The notes below the pieces were generated by a model. That model ran no database searches. It had not been told where the DNA came from and worked only from the letters and a program-made list of their open reading frames with translations. A stretch of DNA of 64,000 nt, taken from contig CBFHVA010000008.1 in NCBI GenBank assembly GCA_965659415.1, positions 74,288 to 138,287 of the forward strand, given 5' to 3'. A program made the position numbers and the translations under genes. Source of the DNA: Phaeocystidibacter sp965659415. Lineage in GTDB: Bacteria > Bacteroidota > Bacteroidia > Flavobacteriales > Schleiferiaceae. This document shows positions 25,969 to 34,881 of the stretch, in pieces (the first letter of the stretch is position 1; every line of letters starts with the position of its first letter).

Positions 25969-26879
25969 TCTATATTGAGATTAGTACGTTCGGCAATTCT
26001 CAGGCGGGCGCTTCGGGCTCTTGAGTTCTCACTTAGTTCTTGCTCATCAGCAACAATGGCTTTGCGGTTGACAGGTTCAAGGGGTACGAATCGATTACCG
26101 TACATATCGCGTTCAGCTTCTCCCTGAAGAACGCCTTCGCGGATAAAGCGTTTCACCATGCGGTCTTCCAAAGAGTGGTAGCTTATCACTACAAATCGAC
26201 CTCCTGTTTTTAGGACACGAGGAACGGTGGTGAGCATTTCTTCAAGCACCTGCATCTCTCGGTTTACTTCAATTCGCAAGGCTTGGAATACTTGAGCTTG
26301 GAACTTGTGACCCTTAAACTTTGGAGTCCATTTTTGAATGGTGGCGAGCAGGTCGTTCACACGAAGAATGGGTTCTTCTTCTCTTCGGTTTACAATAGCG
26401 CGTGCAATAGGGCGTGAGGCTCTGATTTCTCCGTATTTGAAGAGGACATTGGCTAAATCACTCTCTTCATATTCTGCGAGAATATCCGCGGCGGTCAGTC
26501 CCGAGGTTGGATTCATTCGCATATCGAGGTCTGCATCACCTCGTATGGAGAATCCGCGTGAAACCTCGTCAAATTGATGTGAGCTCACGCCAAGGTCGGC
26601 CAATATTCCGTCCACGGGAACGGCTTTGTAAAATCGGAGATAGCGTTCAAGGTGTGCGAAATTTTGAGCGATGAGCGTAAAGCATTCATCATCGGGCACG
26701 TTCGCCGCAGCGTCAGGATCTTGGTCGAATGCGAAGAGCTTGCCTTCAGGACCAAGTTTTTCAAGAATAGCTTTACTATGGCCGCCACCACCAAAGGTGA
26801 GGTCTACATAAACACCGTCGGGCTTAATGTTTAAGCCATCGATGCATTCGTTTAGAAGTACGGGGTTATGATAACTCAT
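25965..26879 (-). CDS. rsmH: 16S rRNA (cytosine1402-N4)-methyltransferase
   Basis: SAM-dependent enzyme that methylates C1402 of 16S rRNA. Motif I DLTFGGGGHSKAIL, GILADLGVSSHQFD, and VISYHSLEDRMVKRF are diagnostic. The frame is open 6 codons further to 26897; MSYHNPVLLNE at 26879 is the family start and overlaps the mraZ stop by 14 bases. 304 residues, standard. Confidence 0.96.
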   Translation of the reverse strand: MSYHNPVLLNECIDGLNIKPDGVYVDLTFGGGGHSKAILEKLGPEGKLFAFDQDPDAAANVPDDECFTLIAQNFAHLERYLRFYKAVPVDGILADLGVSSHQFDEVSRGFSIRGDADLDMRMNPTSGLTAADILAEYEESDLANVLFKYGEIRASRPIARAIVNRREEEPILRVNDLLATIQKWTPKFKGHKFQAQVFQALRIEVNREMQVLEEMLTTVPRVLKTGGRFVVISYHSLEDRMVKRFIREGVLQGEAERDMYGNRFVPLEPVNRKAIVADEQELSENSRARSARLRIAERTNLNIE

Positions 26880-27336
26880 GGTCGGCACTATTAGCACCGC
26901 CCATTACATCTTCCGCCAAGGAAGCAAAATCTAGTTCTGGATCTTCCAAGACAGCTTCGTAAGCTGTTTTATCCCACACTTCGATCATGTTGACCGATGA
27001 TGAAAGAACAAGGTGGCCAGACATGCTGGCATAGTTCATCAGGTCTTTGGGGATTAGGATTCTTCCTGAGTTGTCGATTTCGATAACCTTGACTCCAGCT
27101 GTAAACATGCGGATGAAGTCATTATTCTTCTTTACAAAGCGGTTCAGTGTGTTCACTTTGCCCATTACCGACTCCCATTCGGGCATTGGATAGAGCTCCA
27201 AACACTTCTGGAAAACACTACGCTTCAGAACGAACCCACGATCCAAAACAGGCAAAAGCTGCTTCTTCAGCCCAGCCGGGAGAAGAAGACGCCCCTTTGC
27301 GTCCATTTTGCATTCATGTACTCCTATGAGATTCAA
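26866..27336 (-). CDS. mraZ: Transcriptional regulator MraZ (TTG start)
   Basis: AbrB-like DNA-binding repressor heading the dcw cluster. Two SpoVT/AbrB half-domains are visible: ECKMDAKGRLLLPAGLKK and IDNSGRILIPKDLM, each with the GR(L/I)L(L/I)P core. The start appears to be TTG at 27336, since the next ATG (M11) would remove the first beta strand. It probably binds the TGGGA repeats just upstream of its own gene. Confidence 0.95.
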   Translation of the reverse strand: MNLIGVHECKMDAKGRLLLPAGLKKQLLPVLDRGFVLKRSVFQKCLELYPMPEWESVMGKVNTLNRFVKKNNDFIRMFTAGVKVIEIDNSGRILIPKDLMNYASMSGHLVLSSSVNMIEVWDKTAYEAVLEDPELDFASLAEDVMGGANSADHELS

Positions 27337-27364
27337 TCGATTGAGTTTTGGATTCGTCCTGTAT

Positions 27365-27372
27365 CAAAAGTA
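27365..27372 (-). promoter_or_regulatory. -7 box of the mraZ/dcw promoter
   Basis: Minus strand TACTTTTG, matching TAnnTTTG, 28 bases upstream of the TTG start of mraZ. The two MraZ-type repeats lie 9 bases upstream of it, where RNA polymerase would contact the -33 region, so MraZ binding there should block this promoter. Confidence 0.6.
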
Positions 27373-27381
27373 GAAAAGCAT

Positions 27382-27397
27382 TCCCACTTTTTCCCAC
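27382..27397 (-). promoter_or_regulatory. MraZ box 1 (mraZ-proximal)
   Basis: Minus strand GTGGGAAAAAGTGGGA: two GTGGGA units with 10-base spacing, the known MraZ operator design (TGGGn repeats every 10 bp). Confidence 0.65.
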
Positions 27398-27435
27398 CAA
27401 TGTGGTTACTGTTGATAACTTTTAGATTATCGAAA

Positions 27436-27447
27436 TCGTATATACGA
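27436..27447. repeat. 12-bp perfect palindrome in the mraZ-engB intergenic region
   Basis: TCGTATATACGA is its own reverse complement. It lies midway between the two MraZ-box arrays. It could be an operator half-site pair; nothing else supports this. Confidence 0.35.
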
Positions 27448-27480
27448 GTCAAAACTCCGATAAATACTGGAATAATGCAA

Positions 27481-27505
27481 GTGGGAGAATGTGGGAGTGT
27501 GTTGG
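27481..27505 (+). promoter_or_regulatory. MraZ box 2 (engB-proximal, opposite orientation)
   Basis: Plus strand GTGGGAGAAT, GTGGGAGTGT and GTTGG, that is three units with exact 10-base period, the third degenerate. The array points toward engB and is about 85 bases from box 1. Confidence 0.55.
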
Positions 27506-27571
27506 TAAGTTGTGAAAAAGGGTGTAGGAAGAGTTAGTCGAGCAGAACGGATTCTGAGGGCTTGCTTTTCC

Positions 27572-27579
27572 TATCTTTG
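27572..27579 (+). promoter_or_regulatory. Possible -7 box directly in front of engB
   Basis: TATCTTTG fits TAnnTTTG exactly and ends only 4 bases before the ATG at 27584, which would give a leaderless or nearly leaderless mRNA. No convincing TTTG stands 17-23 bases upstream. Confidence 0.3.
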
Positions 27580-27583
27580 GCGC

Positions 27584-28222
27584 ATGATACCAGAGTCTTT
27601 GAAGATCAAAAAAGCGGAGTTTGTAATCAGTAGTCCGCGTGCTGATAAATGCCCGGATCCGGACCGTCCCGAGTTTGCTTTCATTGGAAGGTCGAATGTG
27701 GGTAAAAGCAGTTTGATCAACATGCTGGTCGATCACAAGGACTTAGCCAAAACGTCAGGTAAGCCGGGTAAAACTCAGCTAATCAATCACTTCAATGTGA
27801 ATGACCAATGGTATTTGGTGGATTTGCCCGGATACGGTTATGCCAAGGTGAGTAAAGAAGCTCGGAAGAAGTTTTTAGGCATGATAGATCACTACGTTCG
27901 CGGACGCGAGAATCTAGTGAACTTGTTTGTGTTGATTGACAGCCGACACGAGCCGCAGAAATCGGACCTAGAGTTCATGGAGAACCTTGGAGAAAATGGT
28001 GTGCCGTTTAGTATGGTTTTCACTAAAATCGACAAGTTGAGCAGTGCTCAGGTAAAGAAGAATATCTCAGCTTACAATAAAAAAATGCTGAACCGATGGG
28101 AAGAACTTCCCCCTCAATTCAGCACTTCATCCAGTTCTAAAATTGGGCGAATGGAGATACTCGCCTACATCCAACAACTCATAGAAGCGACGAAGCCTCA
28201 CTTCGACAAGCTGCCAGACTAA
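27584..28222 (+). CDS. engB: Ribosome biogenesis GTP-binding protein YsxC/EngB
   Basis: Essential-type GTPase involved in 50S subunit assembly. G1 GRSNVGKSSL, G3 DLPGYGYAKV and G4 TKIDKL are all present. The frame runs upstream to 27512, but MIPESLKIKKAEFV is the family start. 212 residues, standard. It faces away from mraZ and ends 5 bases from the convergent gldC. Confidence 0.95.
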   Translation: MIPESLKIKKAEFVISSPRADKCPDPDRPEFAFIGRSNVGKSSLINMLVDHKDLAKTSGKPGKTQLINHFNVNDQWYLVDLPGYGYAKVSKEARKKFLGMIDHYVRGRENLVNLFVLIDSRHEPQKSDLEFMENLGENGVPFSMVFTKIDKLSSAQVKKNISAYNKKMLNRWEELPPQFSTSSSSKIGRMEILAYIQQLIEATKPHFDKLPD

Positions 28223-28227
28223 TTCGT

Positions 28228-28569
28228 TTATTTCTTCTTAATCAGATCGAGCTTATCTGCAAAGTGTGCGGCAAAATCGCGCATATCTGCAGCCATGTTT
28301 TTCTCATTCGTAGCTCTCTCGAAAGTGTCAGCCAAACTCACTATCGTTTGATGATAGAATTGCTTCATTTCATCAACCGGCATGTCTTTCGTCCACAAAT
28401 CGATGCGAAGTGTGTCTTTCGACTTGTTATCCCAAACTCCGAGCATTACAGCTTTGGCCTCTTCATTGAAAACACCTCCGTCAGGGGCATTCCAATTGAT
28501 TTTTTCGGGAACTCGGTTAACATCGAGTTCAACGTCTATACTGATATTGGATTTGTGAACCTCACTCAT
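28228..28569 (-). CDS. gldC: Gliding motility protein GldC
   Basis: 113-residue soluble protein whose sequence (start MSEVHKSNISIDVELDVNRVP, with WNAPDGG and LWTKDMPVDEMKQFYHQT) matches GldC as known from flavobacteria. GldC supports gliding together with the lipoprotein GldB; its biochemistry is not known. It follows gldB by 9 bases. Confidence 0.88.
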   Translation of the reverse strand: MSEVHKSNISIDVELDVNRVPEKINWNAPDGGVFNEEAKAVMLGVWDNKSKDTLRIDLWTKDMPVDEMKQFYHQTIVSLADTFERATNEKNMAADMRDFAAHFADKLDLIKKK

Positions 28570-28578
28570 TTTGTTGGG

Positions 28579-29571
28579 TTATGAAGGTTTGTAACCTGAG
28601 TTTCTAAAAAGTGTTTTGTAGTCCGTGGTTTCCATCAATTCTTGCATGGAAATATCGGGGTGCTTTTTTACGTAGGATTGAACGATACGCAAACCGAGCC
28701 ATTCAGCAATCCGACCTGGAGTCTGATTGTCAACTTCCGTGTAGAACTTCGAGAAAGGTGCTTCGAGTACAAAGCGCCGCTTCGTGTCTAAACTACTGTC
28801 GAAGAGCAGCTGATTTTGCACAAAGTACATCCAAATGGTGGCCTCATTGTCTTCACAGAACTGAATTTGCTCGGGAGTGTATCCGAAGTGATAGTGCATG
28901 GGCTTTTCAGTAAGCGTTGTAGATTGGAAGAACCGAATGATTCCAGCTCTCACCATATCTTCAATCAAGCTAAATTCTGGATCAGCGGGGGCAACGCGAC
29001 TAGCGGCTATCTCCTCCATAACTCGAGGAGCGATGTGCTCTGGAGTGAATCGCCTTTTGATGTAATTGGGTATTCGGCTATATTCAGGATGATTTTCACC
29101 CAAGAAAACATCGAGTTCAATGGCAACAAAGTCCAAACTGTCCACAAATATGACAGGGTACTGAAAGTCGAGGTCAGCAATCCTGGTGTAAACCGTGAGC
29201 CCGCGTGCAACAGGAACCAAGGCGTAATAACGCTTCAGCGCATCCGATAGATCGGATTCAATCTGTTCCCATTCAACGGGTGGAATCGCTTGTCTGGCCT
29301 CGCGCTTCAAGTAGAGCAACTTGCGATCAAAACGTTGGTCATACCACAATATGCTATCGCCCGTAGTGAAGAAAATGGGATATGATTGAATGAGCTTTTC
29401 AAGCTGATTCGGGAAGTTAGCTGAGTCGGTTTCATAGAAATCAACATCAAAACGCTTAAACGCGGTGGACTGCTGAACTTCGTTCAGATTTACCTCCCAA
29501 CGATCATTGGTGCATGCCAATAAAGTTAGTGGGAGAAGGAACCAGATGAATTTTCGAGATGTTACCAACAC
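28579..29571 (-). CDS. gldB: Gliding motility lipoprotein GldB
   Basis: Outer-envelope lipoprotein required for gliding. The lipobox LLAC (Cys20 from the chosen start) follows a signal of the form VTSRKFIWFLLPLTL; downstream segments such as FKRFDVDFYE and IPNYIKRRFTPEHI are GldB-like. The frame is open to ATGs at 29622 and 29616, but these would overlap the divergent nadE start and put polar residues before the signal; the GTG at 29571 is preferred (start uncertain). Forms an operon with gldC. Confidence 0.85.
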   Translation of the reverse strand: MLVTSRKFIWFLLPLTLLACTNDRWEVNLNEVQQSTAFKRFDVDFYETDSANFPNQLEKLIQSYPIFFTTGDSILWYDQRFDRKLLYLKREARQAIPPVEWEQIESDLSDALKRYYALVPVARGLTVYTRIADLDFQYPVIFVDSLDFVAIELDVFLGENHPEYSRIPNYIKRRFTPEHIAPRVMEEIAASRVAPADPEFSLIEDMVRAGIIRFFQSTTLTEKPMHYHFGYTPEQIQFCEDNEATIWMYFVQNQLLFDSSLDTKRRFVLEAPFSKFYTEVDNQTPGRIAEWLGLRIVQSYVKKHPDISMQELMETTDYKTLFRNSGYKPS

Positions 29572-29614
29572 ACTATTGTATTTTCGCTGCAAATGTAGCC
29601 ACAAAGGATGAGTC

Positions 29615-30400
29615 ATGGACACAGTTAAAGTGATAGATCACATAACGAATTGGTTGAGCGATTATGTTGCCAGAACAGGCACAAAAGGATTTGTAGTTGG
29701 GGTAAGTGGAGGAATTGATTCAGCCGTCACCTCTTCGCTTTGCGCAAGAACCGGATTGCCAACGCTGTGCGTGGAGATGCCGATACATCAATCTGAATCA
29801 CAAGTGACCCGGGCACAAGAACACATTCGTCAATTGAAGGAGCGTTATTCGAATGTTGAAGAGGTTCGCCTTGATCTAACTCCTATTTTCGATTCGTTCG
29901 TAGCCGAATTACCCCCGCCGGAAGGAGGCTTGCACGATCACAGTTTGGTGAATACCAGAGCTCGTTTTCGCATGACAACGCTATATTATTTTGCGGGTGT
30001 AAAGGGCTACATCGTGGCAGGGACAGGAAATAAGGTGGAAGACTTCGGCGTAGGTTTCTACACGAAATACGGCGATGGAGGAGTAGATGTTTCGCCTATT
30101 GCAGATTTGGTAAAGACGGAAGTGTATGCGTTGGGTGAGAAGCTCGGCGTTCCTCAAGCGATCTTAGTTGCTCCGCCAACAGATGGTCTTTGGGGGGACG
30201 ACCGAACCGACGAGGACCAGATCGGCGCTTCCTATCCTGAACTGGAGTGGGCCATGGAACAGGCCGATGCGGGGAAAGATGTCAGCTACTTTGATGGCAG
30301 ACAAAAAGAGGTATACGAGATTTATACCCGACTTCATCGTGCAAATCGTCACAAGATGGATCCTATTCCTGTTTGTTCGATTCCTGACGACTTGCGTTAA
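29615..30400 (+). CDS. nadE: NH3-dependent NAD+ synthetase
   Basis: Amidates nicotinate adenine dinucleotide to NAD+ with ammonia. The PP-loop SGGIDS is at 31-36; TGNKVEDFGVGFYTKYGDGG and SPIADLVKTEVY form the family core, and a C-terminal stretch (HKMDPIPVC) ends the fold. 261 residues without a glutaminase domain, so it depends on free ammonia. Divergent from gldB and convergent with a histidine kinase gene, with 1 base between the stops. Confidence 0.94.
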   Translation: MDTVKVIDHITNWLSDYVARTGTKGFVVGVSGGIDSAVTSSLCARTGLPTLCVEMPIHQSESQVTRAQEHIRQLKERYSNVEEVRLDLTPIFDSFVAELPPPEGGLHDHSLVNTRARFRMTTLYYFAGVKGYIVAGTGNKVEDFGVGFYTKYGDGGVDVSPIADLVKTEVYALGEKLGVPQAILVAPPTDGLWGDDRTDEDQIGASYPELEWAMEQADAGKDVSYFDGRQKEVYEIYTRLHRANRHKMDPIPVCSIPDDLR

Positions 30401-30401
30401 T

Positions 30402-31307
30402 CTAAGCTACAATGGCCGACTCTTTCTGTAAAGGGAAGGTGAGTTCTACCGTTGTGCCCTTTTCTGGCTTGCTGCGGAAGCTGATAGCTCCACCATGCAA
30501 GGAAATCAAGTCTTGAATGATCAGGAGTCCAATTCCATTTCCTTTTTCATCATTCGTACCCGGGCGCGTGTAGTGATCGTTGATATCAAAAATCCGTTCA
30601 ATTTCAGCTTTGCTCATACCAACACCCTCATCTTCAATGAGCAGACTTGATGTAGCTCCGTTGCGTTTTGCCTTTACACGTACCGTTCCACCTTGTTTTG
30701 AGAATTTAATCGCATTGCTGAAAATATTCTGCAGCATGAGGCGCAATAGATGGCGATCCGCTATCAATTCAAACTCATCGCCAATCATGTTCTTTACCAC
30801 GATGTCTTTGGTGGCAAATAGGGGAGATTGAATCTTAATTTCTTCTTCTATGAGCGATTGTACTGGAAAACGTTCTGCGTTAAACTGAATTTCTGCGTTC
30901 TGTTGTTTCGACCATTTCAGCACATTGTATACCAACTCATACAAGGATTGTGAGGTCTCTAAAATGGAACTCGACGATCTTCGAAGTTCCTCCTCGCTTA
31001 ACTTGGTCCAGTTTTGATCTAGAAAGTTAGAAACGTAATGCAGGTACTTCAACGGTCCCTTTACATTATGCGAAATGATAGACATGATCTTCGCCCGTGT
31101 GTAGTTCGTCGTGCGAAGCAAACTTTCGGCAGCTTGCAAATCGGCTACATAGGATTCCAAATCATCCTTTTCTTTTTCCAACCTTTCCATTTTATCATCA
31201 AGCTCGGAAATAATCTGAGCGGACGACTTAAACCGAATTGTTAGCCAGACTAATGCCAATAATAATATGGCCGAAATAGCGGATAAAATGACCTCTAAAA
31301 CAGTCAT
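30402..31307 (-). CDS. Membrane sensor histidine kinase
   Basis: One TM helix (about 5-24), a coiled-coil linker (30-65), then the phospho-acceptor motif IISHNVKGPL with His80 and a HATPase_c domain: N box LMLQNIFSNAIKFS, G1 DEGVGMS, G2 NGIGLLII. There is no periplasmic sensing domain. The H box has N-V-K in place of the usual E-L/I-R/K, a variant seen in Bacteroidota kinases. It is divergent from a NarL-type response regulator 113 bases away, which is its likely partner (inference). Confidence 0.85.
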   Translation of the reverse strand: MTVLEVILSAISAILLLALVWLTIRFKSSAQIISELDDKMERLEKEKDDLESYVADLQAAESLLRTTNYTRAKIMSIISHNVKGPLKYLHYVSNFLDQNWTKLSEEELRRSSSSILETSQSLYELVYNVLKWSKQQNAEIQFNAERFPVQSLIEEEIKIQSPLFATKDIVVKNMIGDEFELIADRHLLRLMLQNIFSNAIKFSKQGGTVRVKAKRNGATSSLLIEDEGVGMSKAEIERIFDINDHYTRPGTNDEKGNGIGLLIIQDLISLHGGAISFRSKPEKGTTVELTFPLQKESAIVA

Positions 31308-31420
31308 CCCTATTTACGATTCATAGTTGTTGTTCTCTTGCTCTCTTCTCAAAAGTCGGAAAAATTATTGATGTATGTATCACAACATTAATTGTTACAT
31401 TAGCTTCAAAGCTGTAAAAA

Positions 31421-32038
31421 ATGATTCATGTAGGTATAGCTGACGATCACGCGGTTATTCGTCGAGGTATTCAATTATTCATCTCCCAGGAGTCAGATAT
31501 GACCTTGGTGATGGAGGCTATTGATGGCGAAGATCTTCAAACAAAATTGGCTGAAAAGAACATGGATGTCCTCCTTTTGGATATCGATATGCCGCGCATG
31601 AACGGCATCACCGCTATTCGTGAAATTAGAGAGAACCACCCGGAGTTGCGTGTGATAATTTTGAGCATGCATCCCGAGGAAATATATGGCGTAACCTCCC
31701 GTAAAATGGGGGCTAGCGGATATGTGTCGAAAGATGTCGACCCATCTGAAGTGATCAAAGCCATTAAACTCGTAATGCGCGGCGACAGTTATTTCAATGA
31801 GAATTTATACCGCAAGAATCGACGTGGAGAAGTGAGCGCCATGAAGCTTTCGAAAAGAGAAAGTGAAGTGCTCAAATTGCTTAGCAACGGACTCACAAAT
31901 AAAGAGATTTCAAATCAGCTTGATATTTCTGAAAAAACGGTAAGTACGTATAAAATTCGGTTGATGAATAAACTCGGCGCGAAGAGTGTTGTAGACCTCG
32001 TAAACTTCGGACACCGCTTTATGGAGATGGAAGACTAA
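31421..32038 (+). CDS. NarL/LuxR-type response regulator
   Basis: Receiver domain (about 1-120; acidic pair DD at 8-9, phospho-acceptor Asp54 in LLLDIDMP, conserved Ser in IILSMH) joined to a LuxR-type HTH (about 142-200; LSKRESEVLKLLSNGLTNKEI). 205 residues. The target genes are unknown. A large hairpin follows between this gene and the convergent pseudogene. Confidence 0.92.
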   Translation: MIHVGIADDHAVIRRGIQLFISQESDMTLVMEAIDGEDLQTKLAEKNMDVLLLDIDMPRMNGITAIREIRENHPELRVIILSMHPEEIYGVTSRKMGASGYVSKDVDPSEVIKAIKLVMRGDSYFNENLYRKNRRGEVSAMKLSKRESEVLKLLSNGLTNKEISNQLDISEKTVSTYKIRLMNKLGAKSVVDLVNFGHRFMEMED

Positions 32039-32066
32039 ATTTTTTTGTCTCTTTTTTCTTGCGATA

Positions 32067-32120
32067 TATCAGTCCCCGTGTAAGTTGAAACCTACATATC
32101 AACTTACATGGGGACCGATA
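32067..32120. terminator. Large hairpin between convergent genes
   Basis: Left arm 32067-32088 and right arm 32099-32120 pair over 22 positions with one mismatch and one G-U, 10-base loop. No long T run follows on the plus strand. Its place between a plus-strand regulator and a minus-strand gene suggests a bidirectional stop. Confidence 0.6.
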
Positions 32121-32164
32121 TTCTAGGGTGCTACTGGTGAAATTGAAGATTTTTAGAGCTGAAG

Positions 32165-34829
32165 TTAGTTTCCTCCTCCTCCGTTTCCTCCATTCGAATT
32201 TCCACCTCCGTTGTTCCCTTGATTGGGCAAGGTGACTTGCTGAGCATTTGAACTGAAAATCGCTGCTCTATCCTTTGCGGTCACCACACCATCCATGTCG
32301 ACGTCTGCCGGGTTGTAACCTTCAACATTCCGGTTACTCCATGATTGGTTATAGCTATTTACATCAACTTGATAGTTTGTGCCGTCTGAAGTGGATTGGC
32401 CTGAAGACGACATGAAAATCCCATCGTCACTCTGTTCTGTGCTGGAAGTGGCGTACCAGGCTCCTGTACTTGCAGTAAAGTCGATGGAGTAAACTAGGTC
32501 GCCGTTAATCGAAAGTGTATCACCGCTTACGATAGGAAGGTGATGTCGCGAATAAAGAATAGCAACGGATGAACCCGGGTTGTCGAATTGAATTTCAGGT
32601 AAACTGGAGCCATCCAACTGAACAATTGAACCGTCTTCTTTCAAGAAGTAGGCACCTTGATAGGCAATAGTGGTTTCATCAGCTGTATTCGTTGAAGATG
32701 ATCTTCTTAGTTCAAGTAGAACCCAGTCTGCAATGTCGTTAGAAGGAATGGCAGCAACCGATTCAGTCCCTGTATAGTTCCATGGCGATCCGCTAAAAGG
32801 CTGACTTAAAGGCAAGAGGCCTTTTTCTGCTAGCATACTTACCATCCGATTGGAGTCTGGATCGTAAACGCCTCCCAACACCACTTTCATGTCCAATTCG
32901 AAAGGTGTATTTAAGGAGTCCAAGGAAACAGAATACGGATCAAATTCTGGATTGTCTTCATTACCCACATAACCCAAAGCCTGAACGAAACACTTTCGGT
33001 TCGGCATTAGGTTGTTGAGAGGGACATTTGCATCAGTGCCTTGATGAAGCAAGGTAGATCCGTCCGAAAGTACGTCACCTTCATTCTTCGGAGAAGAGAA
33101 ATCGTTTGGATTGAGTGACGGTACTGCACCTTCTTAAACGAGTATCACAGCACCATCGGGTTCCTGAATGGTGACGGCAACAGTATTCACTTGCGATCCG
33201 GTGTTCCCTCCCGTATTCGAGGTATCTGAAGAAGACCAAGCTACGGCTTGCATTCTTCCTTTTCCAGCGGGATCTTACGATATTCGTTTCGTGTGTGGTG
33301 TGCTTATGGTTCGGTTGTATGCGGTTCCTACCAGATTGTTGAAAACAAATTCATAAGGGCCAAGATTTTTGTCGAGTGTATCGCGCAGTTGAATGAATAC
33401 GAGTCGGGAGCCAGCATTGCTAGACACAGATATAATCGCATTGTTGTTTGCGCTATAGTTGCTCAATGAGAGAACCGTTGCTTGCGTGATAGGCTCGCTC
33501 ATCTCCACGCGCAAAATACTGGAAGTTACCGGCACTATGTTTCGAGCGTAAGGTGCTTTTGATGTCACGTCGTAGCCCGGGTCGGTCAATCGCCCTTGAA
33601 TCTCAATAGTCTTAAAGTTTCGCACGTCCAACGACGAGCCTGCTTCGATGTGAAGACTATTCAATATCTGCACATCCGCATTGTCGGAGTAAAGTGATGT
33701 TCGCACTGTCAGCGTTTACCGTTCCACTTTGATTGAAGTTAGCATCTCCAATGATGCTGATGTCTCCAGATCCCACATTTAGGGTACCGGACTGATTGAA
33801 GGTGGCATTTCCTGAAATGGTTACTTCACCATTGTCAATGTCGAGCGTTCCGTCTTGCTTAAAATCTACGTCGCCTTGGATGCTTAAATCACCGTCTCCA
33901 ATCAGTAAATTTCCATTCTGCTTGAATTCGCCATTTCCAGAGATGATCACGTTACCGTTCCCAAATACTTCAAGTGTCGCGCTCTGAAATAAATCCACAT
34001 CGCCCTGAAATTCAATGGAGCCATCTTGAACGGTAATCAATGCGCAGTTTTTCGTTGAAATGTTGTTGCGAACCAAGGTTGTTGCATCTTTGCCATTGTA
34101 GGTTCCTATTCTTCCCACATCAAATACAACGCTTACATCAATATTTCCTGATCCTGCATTAAAGACTCCACCACTTCCCACAACTAGGGTTCCCGAAATG
34201 TTGGTGGTCGTTTGTCCTAAAACGACGATTCCATTCACGGTCAAATCTTGATTGATGGTCCATGAGCCACCCGAACCGCTCGTTGCCGTTTTGCCCGAAG
34301 CGATGATCAAATCACCATTCATGATTATGTTTGCCGCTCCAGTGTTAAACTCGCCGTTCATCTGAATATTCAGATCGGAAGTGAATGTACCGCCGAGGAG
34401 AGTAATCTTGGTACCCGTAAATCCAAATGAAAAGCATGCGTTGTTTTTGTTCCTGAGAAGGTCAATGGACCCGGAAATCAATTTCAATTCCCCGTAGTTC
34501 CTCAAGTTCACATCTTCATTAATACTAAGTGAACCCCCGTTTACAGTAAGGGTAACGGGATTGTTTCAATCGCCAATGGTGTTGTCTTTAACCGTAACGT
34601 TGCCTGTAATTTCAGGTTGATTCGGAACATTGCCCGGAATGGAAGGTGTGGAATAACTACCTGGAACACTGCCGCTCCAATTGGAGGCATTATTCCAATC
34701 TGAACTCACGCTTCCTGTCCATGTTTGGGCAGATAAGAGCATGGAGCTCAGCAGAGCTAATACCGTAAAGTAATATGTTCCCTTTTTGCTTCTCATGTCT
34801 ATCATGCGCGTCATTATGCGCTCATACAA
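32165..34829 (-). pseudogene. Broken gene for a large secreted repeat protein
   Basis: Four open segments on the minus strand read as one protein once three in-frame stops (TGA 34568-34566, TAA 33277-33275, TAA 33136-33134) and one frame shift (around 33691-33696) are ignored. The N-terminus carries a signal peptide (MRSKKGTYYFTVLALLSSM) and a WTGSVSSDWNNASNWSG segment typical of Bacteroidota surface proteins; the middle has tandem 21-residue repeats; the C-terminal part has a dockerin-like Ca-binding motif (DVDMDGVVTAKD) and a Gly/Asn tail. No T9SS C-terminal sorting domain is obvious. Protein sense is kept between the stops, so decay is recent, or errors were introduced in sequencing. Confidence 0.75.
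33705..33956 (-). repeat. Four tandem 63-bp (21-residue) repeats in the broken gene
   Basis: Units of the form ISGNxxFxQxGxLxxxxGxxx occur four times in a row (variants GNGEFKQNG, GDVDFKQDG, GNATFNQSG, GDANFNQSG). A more diverged fifth copy precedes them. The pattern suggests a beta-solenoid. Borders are approximate. Confidence 0.65.
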
Positions 34830-34881
34830 TAGTTGTGTAGAGGCAGATATGTAGGAAAATCACTACACTCAGCGGCATTTT

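Noticed and set aside
32165..34829. Stop-codon reassignment or programmed recoding in the broken gene
   Set aside because: Two different stop codons (TGA and TAA) and a frameshift would be needed, and all other genes in the window use normal stops.
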